Source of the DNA: Sulfuricystis sp964478415
Lineage (GTDB): Bacteria > Pseudomonadota > Gammaproteobacteria > Burkholderiales > Rhodocyclaceae
DNA length: 20,403 bases
Assembly (NCBI GenBank): GCA_964478415.1
Contig: CAYZII010000041.1
Span: 1-20,403 of the forward strand
Direction of reading: 5' to 3'
A program made the position numbers and the translations under genes. Below, one piece after another: positions 1-8,600 of the stretch. The notes beneath the pieces are model-generated. The model had not been told where the DNA came from and made no database searches. It saw nothing but the letters and a program-made list of their open reading frames with translations. The first letter of the stretch is position 1; every line of letters begins with the position of its first letter.

Positions 1-11
1 GGAATGAAGCC

Positions 12-749
12 ATGAAGAGAATGATCGATTTTGGCATGACGATCCCGGGGTATAAGGTGCCGGTATTGAACGAGCGCGAGGTGCGGGCCGCCGCCGGCAT
101 CCTGTTCTTCTGCGCGCTGGTGGCGTTCATGAACGCCTGGCTGATGGGCAATTTTCGTCTGACGCGCATCTTCGTCGTCGCCTTCCTGATCGATTTCTCG
201 ATCCGCATCTTCATCAATCCCCGCTATTCACCCAGCATGATCCTCGGCCGGTTTGCGGTGAGAGGGCAGATGCCGGAATGGGTGGGCGCGCCGCAGAAGC
301 GCTTCGCCTGGGCGGTGGGCTGGGGATTGGCGGCGGTGATGTTCTATTTGATCGTGCTGAATGAAGTCGTCGGGCCGCTCAACCTGATCGTCTGCGCCAT
401 TTGTCTGACGTTGATGTTCTTCGAGAGCGCTTTCGGCATTTGCCTTGCCTGCAAGATCTACAACGCTTTTGCACGCCGGCAGGCGCAGCATTGTCCTGGT
501 GGTGTCTGCGAAGCCAGCGTGCCCCACGAGAGTCAGAAAATCGGCGCTGGCGACACGGCACTGGTCGTGATTTTCATCGCCGCACTCGCTTTCATTGGGC
601 AGCGTTGGTTCCCGGCGCAAGAGCCCATTGCCCCGGCCGCAGCGGTGACGAGTACGCCGGCGGCAGCCGACGCGAAATGCACCCCACCCGACTGGGCCGT
701 GGCGATGGGCCATGCCGAGATGTGGAAGCTGCACAACAACTGCAAGTGA
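12..749 (+). CDS. DUF4395-type integral membrane protein
   Basis: Predicted 245-residue inner-membrane protein of unknown function. About five hydrophobic segments are visible, near residues 23-45, 50-68, 98-120, 122-146 and 182-198. The stretch with FINPRYSPSMILGRF near residues 66-80 resembles the conserved part of the DUF4395 family, and a CLAC cysteine pair follows the fourth segment. The C-terminal tail after the last segment is Ala/Pro-rich and ends with two more cysteines (KCTPP and NNCK). The reading frame is open to the left edge, so an upstream start cannot be excluded; ATG 12 and ATG 21 are both possible. It lies 10 bases before the next gene and appears to be the first intact gene of an operon whose later members are broken. 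The family assignment is from memory and is fairly likely. Confidence 0.7.
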   Translation: MKRMIDFGMTIPGYKVPVLNEREVRAAAGILFFCALVAFMNAWLMGNFRLTRIFVVAFLIDFSIRIFINPRYSPSMILGRFAVRGQMPEWVGAPQKRFAWAVGWGLAAVMFYLIVLNEVVGPLNLIVCAICLTLMFFESAFGICLACKIYNAFARRQAQHCPGGVCEASVPHESQKIGAGDTALVVIFIAALAFIGQRWFPAQEPIAPAAAVTSTPAAADAKCTPPDWAVAMGHAEMWKLHNNCK

Positions 750-759
750 GGAAACGACC

Positions 760-1176
760 GTGAACGACCGCCGCTCATTCCTGCTCACCCTGGTCATCTC
801 GGCGGGTCTGCTCGTGTCGGGAATGGCGCTGGCCGCACCGCCGACGGTCGAAATCCTCGCCATGTCGCATCCGCCGGTCAAGGTGGCGCTGCAGCCGTTG
901 CGTGACTGGCTGGCGGCGCAGGGCGCGAGGCTCACTCTCATCGAGACCGACATCGAAAGTCCGGCTGGTGCAAAACGGCTCGCCGCCCTCGGGCTCTCTG
1001 GCCACATTCCGATCGTGATCCTGGTCGACGGCCAGTATCGGGTGAAACGGCCGGACGGCAGTACGCTGGAATTGATAAACTTCCCGAATGTGCCGGGCAC
1101 TCCGCCCGGGGCGCGCGGGCAATGGACGGCGGCCGACGTGCAGGCGGTATTGACCGAGAGGATGAAAAAGCCATGA
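760..1176 (+). CDS. Small exported protein, possibly thioredoxin-fold without a CXXC site
   Basis: A GTG start at 760 is preceded by a good ribosome binding site (GAGGAAA, 749-754). This gives 138 residues. The N-terminus DRRSFLLTLVISAG... is a signal sequence with probable cleavage after ALA (about residue 25). It also carries a twin-arginine-like RRSFL motif, so Tat export is possible. The mature part has the rhythm of a thioredoxin-like fold: a strand (VEILAMS), a helix (LQPLRDWLAAQGA), a strand (LTLIETD), then HIPIVILVDGQYRV with an Ile-Pro where thioredoxins have the cis-Pro. No cysteine pair is present at the expected site (MSHPP). It overlaps the following ATPase gene by four bases (ATGA), so the two were translationally coupled. 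Fold and function are inferred. Confidence 0.65.
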   Translation: MNDRRSFLLTLVISAGLLVSGMALAAPPTVEILAMSHPPVKVALQPLRDWLAAQGARLTLIETDIESPAGAKRLAALGLSGHIPIVILVDGQYRVKRPDGSTLELINFPNVPGTPPGARGQWTAADVQAVLTERMKKP

Positions 1177-1855
1177 GCCTCGTTCAGGCGTCGCATCTCA
1201 CCAAGACCTATCGTTCAGGCGAGATTGACGTTCCTGCGATCAAAGGTGTCGATTTCGTGATCGAGCCGTCTTCCTTCGTCGCCTTCGTCGGTCCGTCGGG
1301 AAGTGGCAAGAGCACCTTGCTCAACATGTTCGGCTGCCTCGACCATCCGACGTCCGGCACGCTCAAAGTGCTCGATACCGACATCGTCACGCTCGATCGC
1401 AAGGCGGCTGCCAGGTTTCGGGGCGAGCACATCGGTTTTGTGTTCCAGGATTTCAACCTGATCCCGGTGCTCAAGGTTTTCGAGAACGTCGAGTATCCGT
1501 AGCGCATGGTGCAGAAATGGCCGGCCGACAAACGCCGCAGCCAGGTGCTGCGCCTGTTGGAAGCCGTGGGCATGGCTGACCAGGCAGAGAAAAGACCCGA
1601 TCAGATTTCCAGCGGGCAAAAACAACGTGTCGCCGTGGCGCGTGCCCTGGTGAGCCATCCAAGTAACTGGTGCTGGCCGATGAGCCCACCGCGAACCTCG
1701 ATCATGACACGGCGTATCGCATTCTCGAACTGATGAAGAGGATGCGCGACGAGTTCGGCACCACCTTGGTTTTTTCCACCCACGACCCGAAGATCATGGG
1801 TGCGGCCGAGGTCACTTTTACCCTCGAAGACGGCCGCCTCAAGCAGGGGGGCATC
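1173..1855 (+). pseudogene. ABC transporter ATP-binding protein, disrupted (LolD/MacB-like)
   Basis: The ATPase motifs are all recognisable but split. The first part has Walker A (GPSGSGKST) and the Q-loop (FVFQDFNLIPVL) and reaches NVEYP, where an in-frame TAG (1500-1502) stops it. The same frame continues after the stop through the signature region up to about 1660. A frameshift near 1660-1668 then moves the rest into another frame, which gives Walker B (LVLADEP), the D-loop (ANLDHDT) and the H-loop (STHDP). The signature reads ISSGQKQRV instead of the usual LSGGQ, so its second position Gly is replaced by Ser. The final frame runs on without a stop into the permease remnant through a run of six G (1846-1851), another possible indel. 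In the original frame a TGA lies at 1860-1862. The family resembles lipoprotein or amphiphile export ATPases of the LolD/MacB group. Two independent lesions make a sequencing error unlikely. Confidence 0.85.
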
Positions 1856-2080
1856 ATGCTTGACGTGCTCTCGATTGCCACGCGCAATCTGTTGCGCTAC
1901 CGGCGCCGCACGCTGCTGACGCTGCTGCTGATCGTCATCGGTCTGCTGGCGGTGCTGCTGTTCATCGCCGTGGCCGGCTCGTGCAAGGCGATGATGATCG
2001 GTCAGATCAAGAAACGCGAATTTCCGGACGAGGTATTCACGCTCAACTACCTGCCGCGCGTCGGAGATCTGCGCAAGTGA
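1856..2080 (+). pseudogene. ABC permease N-terminus, truncated and possibly fused to another gene's tail
   Basis: ATG 1856 follows a strong G-rich ribosome binding site (AGGGGGG). The first 50 or so residues look like the start of an FtsX/LolC-type permease: a short basic N-terminus (RNLLRYRRRT) and one long hydrophobic helix (LLTLLLIVIGLLAVLLFIAVAG). Such permeases usually have about 380-420 residues, but this frame stops after 74. The last 20 or so residues (KREFPDEVFTLNYLPR...) are soluble and resemble the C-terminal end of LolA-like outer-membrane lipoprotein-sorting proteins, which often sit next in such operons. An internal deletion with a junction near 2008-2015 would explain this. The truncation is directly visible; the origin of the tail is inference. 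The stop overlaps the start of the next gene (GTGA). Confidence 0.7.
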
Positions 2081-3323
2081 AGCGACTGTTGCTGGCGGTC
2101 TGCTTGTGCGCATCGGCAGCTCAGGCGGAGGAATTCGGCTTCGACGTCAGCGAGTTCGAAAGAAGGCCTTTCGAATTGGGCGGTTATCTCGAACTCAAAA
2201 GCGAGCGCGCCTGGCTCAATCGCGCGGGCAGCTTCTACCAGTTGAATAACCTTAAGCGCGGCACGCTCGATCGCAACACCGCCACGCTCAAACTCAATGC
2301 GAAATACACGCAGGGCATCGCCAGTCTGAATTTGCGTGCCAGCGCCGAAGTGCAGCGCGACGATCTGGGCAACGGGCGCAACGAGCGCTTCGACGAAGCC
2401 TACCTCTCACTCAAACCAGACCCGGTTTCACGTTCGATGCGGGCAAGATCGCCCTCAAATGGAACAAAGGCTATGCGTGGAATCCGGTCGGTTTCGTCGA
2501 GCGGCCGAAGGACCCGACCGATCCGGAGCTCACCCGCGAAGGTTTCACGATGCTGGCGGCCGACATCATCCGCAATTTTTCCGGCGAGCTGAAAACGGTC
2601 GCTTTCACGCCGGTCCTGTTGCCCGTCGGCGCGGGGCACAACAGCAATTTCGGCTCGCCGCACCATCTCAACGTGGCGGCGAAGCTCTACCTCCTCTACC
2701 GCGATACCGACTACGATTTCGTCTGGCTCGGCCGTGGCAGTCGCACGCCACGCTTCGGCATAGACTTCTCGCGCAACCTGACGAGCAACTTCGAGATTCA
2801 CGGCGAGTGGGCGCGCCTGCGGGATGTCGAGTTGCGCACCATCGATCGGGCTGGCAACGTGCAGTCAAGCCGCCATGACGTGACATCCTATCTGCTCGGT
2901 GTGCGTTATCTCACGGAGAAAGACACCACCTGGATCATCGAGTATTACCGCAATGGCACCGGCTACACGGAAGGCCAGCTCAGCGACTTCCATTCGCTCG
3001 TCGCCAGCGGCGATGCGATGCTGTTCAACAAGGCAAAACAGATCAGCCCTTCCTTTGCCCGCGCCAATGCGGGGCAGGATTACCTGTATCTGAAGCTGAG
3101 CCAGAAAGAGCCTTACGACATCGTCTACTTCACTCCTTCGCTGACGCTGATCATGAATCTCGCTGATCGCAGCCGTTCGCTCACGCCGGAGTTGCTTTAC
3201 ACTGGTTTCACCAATCTCGAACTGAGACTGCGCGCCACCTGGCTGCAGGGTGCGGAGAACAGCGAGTTTGGCGAGAAACAGAACCGACGCAGGCTGGAAT
3301 TGCTGGCCCGGTTTTATTTTTGA
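2077..3323 (+). pseudogene. Outer-membrane beta-barrel protein with a one-base frameshift
   Basis: GTG 2077 starts a signal peptide (VKRLLLAVCLCASAAQA, cleavage after AQA). The mature part alternates polar and hydrophobic residues as beta-barrel strands do (for example GGYLELKSERAW, ASLNLRASAEVQ). At the CCC run 2421-2423 the frame breaks. Adding one C restores KPDPGFTFDAGKIALKW and leads straight into the downstream frame, which then runs to 3323. Repaired, the protein has about 415 residues and ends in ARFYF, with the C-terminal phenylalanine typical of outer-membrane proteins. As the last gene of the broken ABC operon it was probably the outer-membrane partner of that system. The substrate is unknown. 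The downstream frame could start at ATG 2550, but such a fragment would have no signal peptide. Confidence 0.8.
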
Positions 3324-3355
3324 TACGCGAGCATTCTCACCCTTCCCATGACGAA

Positions 3356-3784
3356 ATGAACTCTCAGGAAACCGCCACGAAAGTGGCCGAAATCATGTGG
3401 CAGCTGGATCATGCGGCGCGGGGTCTGGGCATCACGCTTGAAGCCGTCGGCAGCGGCACCGCCACCCTCGTGATGCCGGTGCGTGAGGACATGGTCAATG
3501 GCCACGGCACCTGCCACGGCGCGTTCATTTTCGCGATTGCCGATGCCGCTTTCGCTTATGCCTGCAATTCCGACAACCATCGTGCCGTCGCCGCGGCAGC
3601 GGGCATCGATTTCCTCGCGCCGGTCCATCTCGGCGACGTGCTGACGGCGCACGCCATGCGTCGCCAGCAGGGCGGCCGCAACGGTCTTTACGATGTCGAA
3701 GTCACCAATCAGCACGGGCAAACGGTCGCCCTGTTCCGCGGCCGCTCGGTGCGCGTCAAAGGGCATTTCTTCGATCCAGCCTGA
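3356..3784 (+). CDS. paaI: PaaI-family hotdog thioesterase
   Basis: A 142-residue acyl-CoA thioesterase of the phenylacetate-pathway PaaI type. These are small cytoplasmic hotdog-fold enzymes that hydrolyse (hydroxy)phenylacetyl-CoA thioesters. The active-site region is clear: NGHGTCHGAFIFAIADAAF, with HG at residues 54-55 and Asp 63 in the position of the catalytic aspartate, followed by AYACNS. Downstream, AAGIDFLAPVHLGDVL, YDVEVTNQHGQTVALFRGRS also match the family closely. ATG 3356 gives a family-like N-terminus; a TTG at 3320 in the same frame would overlap the previous stop and is less likely. No other phenylacetate genes are present, so its role may be general removal of stalled aromatic acyl-CoAs. 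It lies downstream of the broken barrel gene and upstream of a separately controlled efflux operon. Confidence 0.88.
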   Translation: MNSQETATKVAEIMWQLDHAARGLGITLEAVGSGTATLVMPVREDMVNGHGTCHGAFIFAIADAAFAYACNSDNHRAVAAAAGIDFLAPVHLGDVLTAHAMRRQQGGRNGLYDVEVTNQHGQTVALFRGRSVRVKGHFFDPA

Positions 3785-3799
3785 AAGAGTGCGTGCCGT

Positions 3800-3828
3800 T
3801 TGTGCTACATCCACTTACAGTGTAGACT
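3800..3828 (+). promoter_or_regulatory. Possible promoter of the tetR-efflux operon
   Basis: TTGTGC (3800-3805) and TAGACT (3823-3828) are separated by 17 bases. Neither box is strong: the -35 matches three consensus bases and the -10 matches four. The predicted start point near 3835 would fall inside the inverted repeat 3824-3847, as expected for a repressor-controlled promoter. This is a tentative reading. Confidence 0.35.
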
Positions 3829-3847
3829 AGACAGTCCAGTCTAGACT
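3824..3847. promoter_or_regulatory. Likely TetR operator (inverted repeat)
   Basis: CTAGAC (3827-3832) and GTCTAG (3839-3844) form a perfect 6-bp inverted repeat around AGTCCA. A further two pairs match outside one mismatch, giving AGA-CTAGAC...GTCTAG-ACT. It lies 9 bases before the tetR start codon, where operators of AcrR/TetR-type efflux repressors commonly sit. The symmetry is visible; binding by the adjacent repressor is inferred. Confidence 0.65.
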
Positions 3848-3856
3848 CATGTTGAA

Positions 3857-4471
3857 ATGCCAGCCTGTCTCATCGCTCCTCAAGTCGTGACCGATTGCCG
3901 CGAACGCCTGCTGCAGGCGGCCTGCGAAGTGTTCGCCGCCGAAGGCTATGCCGCCAGTGTGGAGCGCATCGCCTCACGGGCAGGAGTGGCCCGGCAGACG
4001 CTCTACAACCATTTCCCAGGCAAGGCCGAGCTCTTCGCCGAGGTGATCAAGACCGCGACGAGCGAGTTTCTCGTCGCCCTGGAAGACGATGGGGCGCCGT
4101 TGCGCGAGCGGCTGATCCGCTTTGGTTGCCGTTATCGCGAGAAACTACTTTCGGCAGAGGGTCTGCGCTTCTACCGGATGATGATGGCCGAAACGCTGCG
4201 TTTCCCCGAGCTGGCCGCCGCCTTTTATCAATCTGGTCCGCGGCGCACTGCGGAGCGGCTGCGCGTGGTGCTTGTCGCTGCGATGCAAGGCGGCGAATTA
4301 CGTGAGGAAGATCCGGATTTCGCCGTCACCTTGTTCCTTTCGATGCTGGTCGGCGAGCGCAGCCATTACCTGTTTTCCGGCGAGTCGCCGCCCCCTGCCG
4401 ATCCCGAACGAACAGCGCGTATCGTCGATTGTTTTCTGCGCGCCTATGCCGTGCCACGGAGTGAGTCATGA
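3857..4471 (+). CDS. TetR/AcrR-family repressor of the downstream efflux pump
   Basis: A 204-residue regulator. The N-terminal helix-turn-helix is typical of TetR proteins: RERLLQAACEVFAAEGY (from about residue 16), then ERIASRAGVARQTLYNHFPGKAELF, where TLYNHFPGK is the recognition helix region. The C-terminal half should form the ligand-binding and dimer domain and includes an LFLSMLVGERSHYLF helix. The stop overlaps the start of the adaptor gene (ATGA), so it is the first gene of the efflux operon and likely represses it until a pump substrate binds. An inverted repeat directly upstream is its probable operator. No clear ribosome binding site precedes ATG 3857, so translation may be inefficient. 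The inducing ligand cannot be read from the sequence. Confidence 0.9.
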   Translation: MPACLIAPQVVTDCRERLLQAACEVFAAEGYAASVERIASRAGVARQTLYNHFPGKAELFAEVIKTATSEFLVALEDDGAPLRERLIRFGCRYREKLLSAEGLRFYRMMMAETLRFPELAAAFYQSGPRRTAERLRVVLVAAMQGGELREEDPDFAVTLFLSMLVGERSHYLFSGESPPPADPERTARIVDCFLRAYAVPRSES

Positions 4472-5625
4472 AAAGAATCGTTGCCGTCGTCTGTTGTGCG
4501 CTCCTCGCTGCCTGTGGTCAGGGCGGCGAAGGAGGGCAGAAACCTGCCGCCGCGACTGGCCCTGGCGGCCCGGGTGGAGGGGGTATGCCGCCGCCGGAAG
4601 TCGATGTCGTCAGCGTCACGAAACGTGCCGTGACGATTACGCAGGATCTGCCGGGCCGGCTGCTCGCCTGGCGCACCGCACAGGTGCGCGCACGCGTCGA
4701 GGGAGTGGTCGAGCAGCGCCTGTTCGTCGAGGGTAGCGACATCTCGGCCGGCACGCCGCTGTTCAAAATCGATGCCCGCACCTATCAGGCGCAGCTTGCC
4801 GCCGCAGAGGCCGATCTCGCCGCAGCCCGGGCCGTGCTCGCCCGTTACCAGCCGCTGCTCGAGATCAAGGCGGTAAGCCAGCAGGAATACGATGCCGCCG
4901 CGGCGAAAGTGAAACAGGCGGAAGCCGCCGTGGCCAAAGCACGCCTCGATCTCGAGAATGCCGTGCCGTCAGCGCCGATTTCCGGACGCGTCGGGCGTGC
5001 GCTGGTGACCGAAGGGGCGCTGGTCGGCAAAGGCGAGGCGACACATCTTGTGACCATCGAGCAGATCGATCCGATTCGTGTGGAATTCACGCAGAGCTAT
5101 GCCGACCTGCTGCGTCTGCAGCAGGCGGTGAAAGCGGGCAGGCAGAAGCGGGCCGATAGCGCGACCGTCGAGCTCGTGCTCGACGATGGTTCGCTCTATC
5201 CGGAAAAAGGCAGGCTGCGCTTTGCTGATCTCGCCGTCGATCCGGCGACCGGCACGGTGGTGTTGCGCGCCGAATTCCCCAACCCGCGCCGCGAACTGTT
5301 ACCGGGCGCCTTCGTGCGCGTACGCTTCCCGCAGGCGCTGGTCGAAAATGCGCTCACCGTGCCGCAGCGCGCGGTGCAGGGTGCGGCCACCGGCCAGATG
5401 GTGATGACCGTCGATGCCGAGAACAAGGTGGTGGCGCGCCCGATCAAGACCACCGGCATGATCGGCAGCGATTTCATCGTCAGTGAGGGGTTGCAGGAAG
5501 GCGATGTCGTGATCGTCAATGGCTTGCAGAAGGCGCGCCCAGGCAGCGTCGTGAAACCCGTCCCCTGGACACCTGGCGCGCCGCTGATGCCCTCTGGCCA
5601 GGCGCCCGCCGCCGCGGTGAAATAA
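4468..5625 (+). CDS. RND efflux periplasmic adaptor lipoprotein (AcrA/MexA type)
   Basis: The 385-residue membrane fusion protein of a tripartite RND pump. The signal peptide ends in a lipobox LLAAC with Cys 16 as the lipidation site. A flexible Gly/Pro-rich linker follows (about residues 17-44). The lipoyl halves flank an alpha-hairpin: the first includes ARVEGVVEQRLFVEGSDI, the hairpin contains AAEADLAAARAVLARY and KVKQAEAAVAKARLDLENA, and the second lipoyl half contains SAPISGRVGRALVTEGALV. The beta-barrel and membrane-proximal parts (LAVDPATGTVVLRAEFPNP, LLPGAFVRVRF, LTVPQRAVQ) complete the usual order. Length is normal for the family. The protein bridges the inner-membrane pump and the outer-membrane channel encoded next. 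Confidence 0.94.
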   Translation: MKRIVAVVCCALLAACGQGGEGGQKPAAATGPGGPGGGGMPPPEVDVVSVTKRAVTITQDLPGRLLAWRTAQVRARVEGVVEQRLFVEGSDISAGTPLFKIDARTYQAQLAAAEADLAAARAVLARYQPLLEIKAVSQQEYDAAAAKVKQAEAAVAKARLDLENAVPSAPISGRVGRALVTEGALVGKGEATHLVTIEQIDPIRVEFTQSYADLLRLQQAVKAGRQKRADSATVELVLDDGSLYPEKGRLRFADLAVDPATGTVVLRAEFPNPRRELLPGAFVRVRFPQALVENALTVPQRAVQGAATGQMVMTVDAENKVVARPIKTTGMIGSDFIVSEGLQEGDVVIVNGLQKARPGSVVKPVPWTPGAPLMPSGQAPAAAVK

Positions 5626-5628
5626 GCC

Positions 5629-8600
5629 ATGTTGCCACGCTTTTTCATCGACCGGCCGATCTTCGCCTGGGTGATCGCGCTGGTGATCATCCTCGGCGGG
5701 TTGCTCAGCTTGCGTCTATTGCCGGTGGCGAGTTACCCGTCGGTGGCGCCGCCGGCGCTGTCGATCACGCTCAATTATCCCGGCGCGTCGGCCCAAGTGG
5801 TCGAAGAGACGGCAGTGGCGCTGATCGAACAGGAAATGAACGGCATCGACAATCTGCTCTACATGGAGTCGAGCTCGGAGCAGGGCCGCGGCACGATCAC
5901 GCTCACCTTCAAGGCCGGCACCAATCTCGATCTTGCCTCGGTCGAGACGCAGAACCGCATCAAGCGGGCAGAAGCGCGCCTGCCCGAGGACGTGCGGCGC
6001 CTCGGCGTCACGGTGGCGAAATCGGCGCGCAACTTCCTGATGATCGTCTCGATCTTTTCGCCGGACAAGTCACTCGACAACATCGCGCTTGGCAGCTTCG
6101 CAGCGGCGAACGTATTGGAGAGCATCCGTCGCACACCTGGAGTGGGCGAGGCGATCCTGTTCGGCACCGAATATGCGATGCGCATCTGGCTGCAACCCGA
6201 ACGGCTGCAGGCGTTCAATCTCACGCCGGCCGATGTGGCGAAGGCGGTACGCGCGCAGAACGTGCAGCTGGCCACCGGTGAGCTGGGCGCGCTTCCCGCC
6301 GTGCCCGGACAGGAATATGCCGCCACGATCGTTACCAGAAGCCGCCTCGCCACCCCGGAGGAATTCGGCGAAATCATCGTCAAGAGCGATGGCCGCGGCG
6401 CTACGGTGCGGCTGAAGGATGTGGCACGGGTGGAGTTGGGTGCCGAGGACTACTCGGTGGCCGCTCGCGTCGATGGGCAACCGAATGCGGCGATCGCGGT
6501 GCGCCTCGCGCCGGGCGCCAATGCGCTCGAGACCGCCCAGGCGGTGAGAAAGACGATGCAGGAACTTGCCCGTTATTTCCCTCCCGGTATCGACTGGCTG
6601 GTGCCTTACGACACCTCGACCTTCGTCGAGATTTCGATTCGTGAAGTCGTCAAGACGCTCATCGAGGCGATGATTCTCGTCGTGCTGGTGATGTATCTGT
6701 TCCTCGGCAACTGGCGCGCCACTTTCATCCCGGCCATCGTCGTGCCCGTGGCGCTGCTCGGTGGCGCCGTAGGGCTGTATTTCTTCGGCTACTCGATCAA
6801 CGTGCTGACGCTGTTCGCGATGGTGCTGGCGATCGCGATCGTCGTCGACGATGCGATCGTCGTGGTCGAGAACGTCGAGCGCATCATGCGCGAGGAGGGT
6901 CTGCCGCCGCGCGAGGCGACGATCAAGGCGATGGGCCAGATCTTTGGTGCGATCATCGCGATTACGCTGGTGCTTTCGGCAGTGTTCGTGCCGATGACCT
7001 TTTTCGGTGGTTCGACGGGCGTGATCTACCGGCAGTTCGCGGTGACCCTGGTGCTGACGATGCTGTTCTCGGCGCTGATGGCGATGACTCTCACGCCAGC
7101 CTTGTGTGCGACGCTGCTCAAACACGAAGCGGGCGCCAGGCCATCCTCAAAGGGCTTTTTTGCTGCCTGGGAGCGTTTTTTCGCCGCGACGGTGCAGCGC
7201 TATGTCGCGATCACGCGTCGCCTGCTTGGCCGGCCCGGCCGCTGGCTGGTGGTGTTCGCCACGATCTGCGCGGCGACCGGCTGGCTGTTCATGAAGCTGC
7301 CTGGCAGCTTCCTGCCTTCCGAGGATCAGGGGTATTTCATCAACATCGTGCAGTTGCCGTCCGGCGCGACGCGCGAGCGCACCCTCGAGGTGCTTTCTGC
7401 CATCGAGCAGCACTATCTGGCGCAGAAAGAAGTGGAGCACGTGATCGGCGTGGCCGGCTTCTCGTTCTTCGGCCGTGGTCAGAATGCGGCGATCGCCTTC
7501 GTGCGGCTGAAACATTGGGATGAGCGTCCGGGCAAGGAGAGCGAGGCAGACTCCCTGATCCGACGGGCGAACCAGGCTTTCTCGCGCATCAAGCAGGCGC
7601 TGATCTTCGCGATCAACGTGCCGCCGATCCCCGAGCTCGCCGCGGTGGGGGGGTTCGACTTCCGCCTCCAGGATCGTGCCGGCCTCGGGCGCGAAAAGCT
7701 CCTCGAGGCACGCAACATCGCGCTGGGGCTGGCGGGCCGGAACCCCGTGCTGGCTGCTGTGCGGCCCGAAGGTCAGGAGCCGGGACCGCAACTCTTCCTC
7801 GACATCGACCGCACCAAGGCCAGCGCGCTCGGCGTCAGTCTTGCCGACCTCAACGATACGCTGCAATCGGCGCTGGGTTCTGCGTACCTGAACGACTTCG
7901 TGCGCCAGGGGCGCATCCTGCGTGTGCAGATGCAGGCCGATGCGCCCCTGCGCCGCGCGCCGGAGAGCATCCTGCGCCTGCCGGTCAGGAATGCGCTCGG
8001 GGAGATGATCCCGCTGGCCGAATTTACCCAGGCGAAGTGGATCGTCGGCAGCCCGAAACTCGACCGCTACAACGGCCTGCCGGCGTTGAAGATCGCCGGC
8101 GGTCCAGCACCGGGCCATTCAACCGGCGAGGCGATGGCGGCGATGGAGGCGATCGCGCAACAACTGCCGCCCGGCATCGGTTTCGAGTGGTCTGGCACCT
8201 CGTTCGAAGAGCGTCAATCCGGGGCACAGGCGCCGTTCCTGTTCGCGGTGTCGCTGATCGTCGTCTTTCTCTGCCTGGCGGCCCTCTACGAGAGCTGGTC
8301 GGTGCCTTTTGCGGTGATGCTGGTCGTGCCGCTCGGCATCTTCGGTGCAGCGCTCGCCGTGACGTTGCGCGGGCTGCCGAACGACGTCTATTTCAAGGTT
8401 GGCCTGATTGCGATCATCGGTTTGTCGGCGAAGAACGCGATCCTGATCATCGAATTCGCCCGCAGCCTGAACGAACAAGGCAAGGCGCTGATCGAGGCGA
8501 CCCTGGAAGCCTGCCGCCTGCGTTTCCGGCCGATCCTGATGACCTCGATCGCCTTCATCTTCGGCGTGCTGCCGTTGGCGGTCTCCACCGGCGCCGGCGC

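Noticed and set aside
228..1196. A 322-codon minus-strand frame over the first two genes
   Set aside because: No signal or domain features; the plus-strand genes have ribosome binding sites, a signal peptide and operon overlaps.
3320..3355. TTG 3320 as the start of the thioesterase gene
   Set aside because: It adds 12 residues that do not resemble the family's N-terminus; ATG 3356 gives the expected length.
6070..7125. A 351-codon minus-strand frame opposite the RND pump gene
   Set aside because: His/Arg/Asp-rich composition is typical of antisense frames of GC-rich membrane protein genes.
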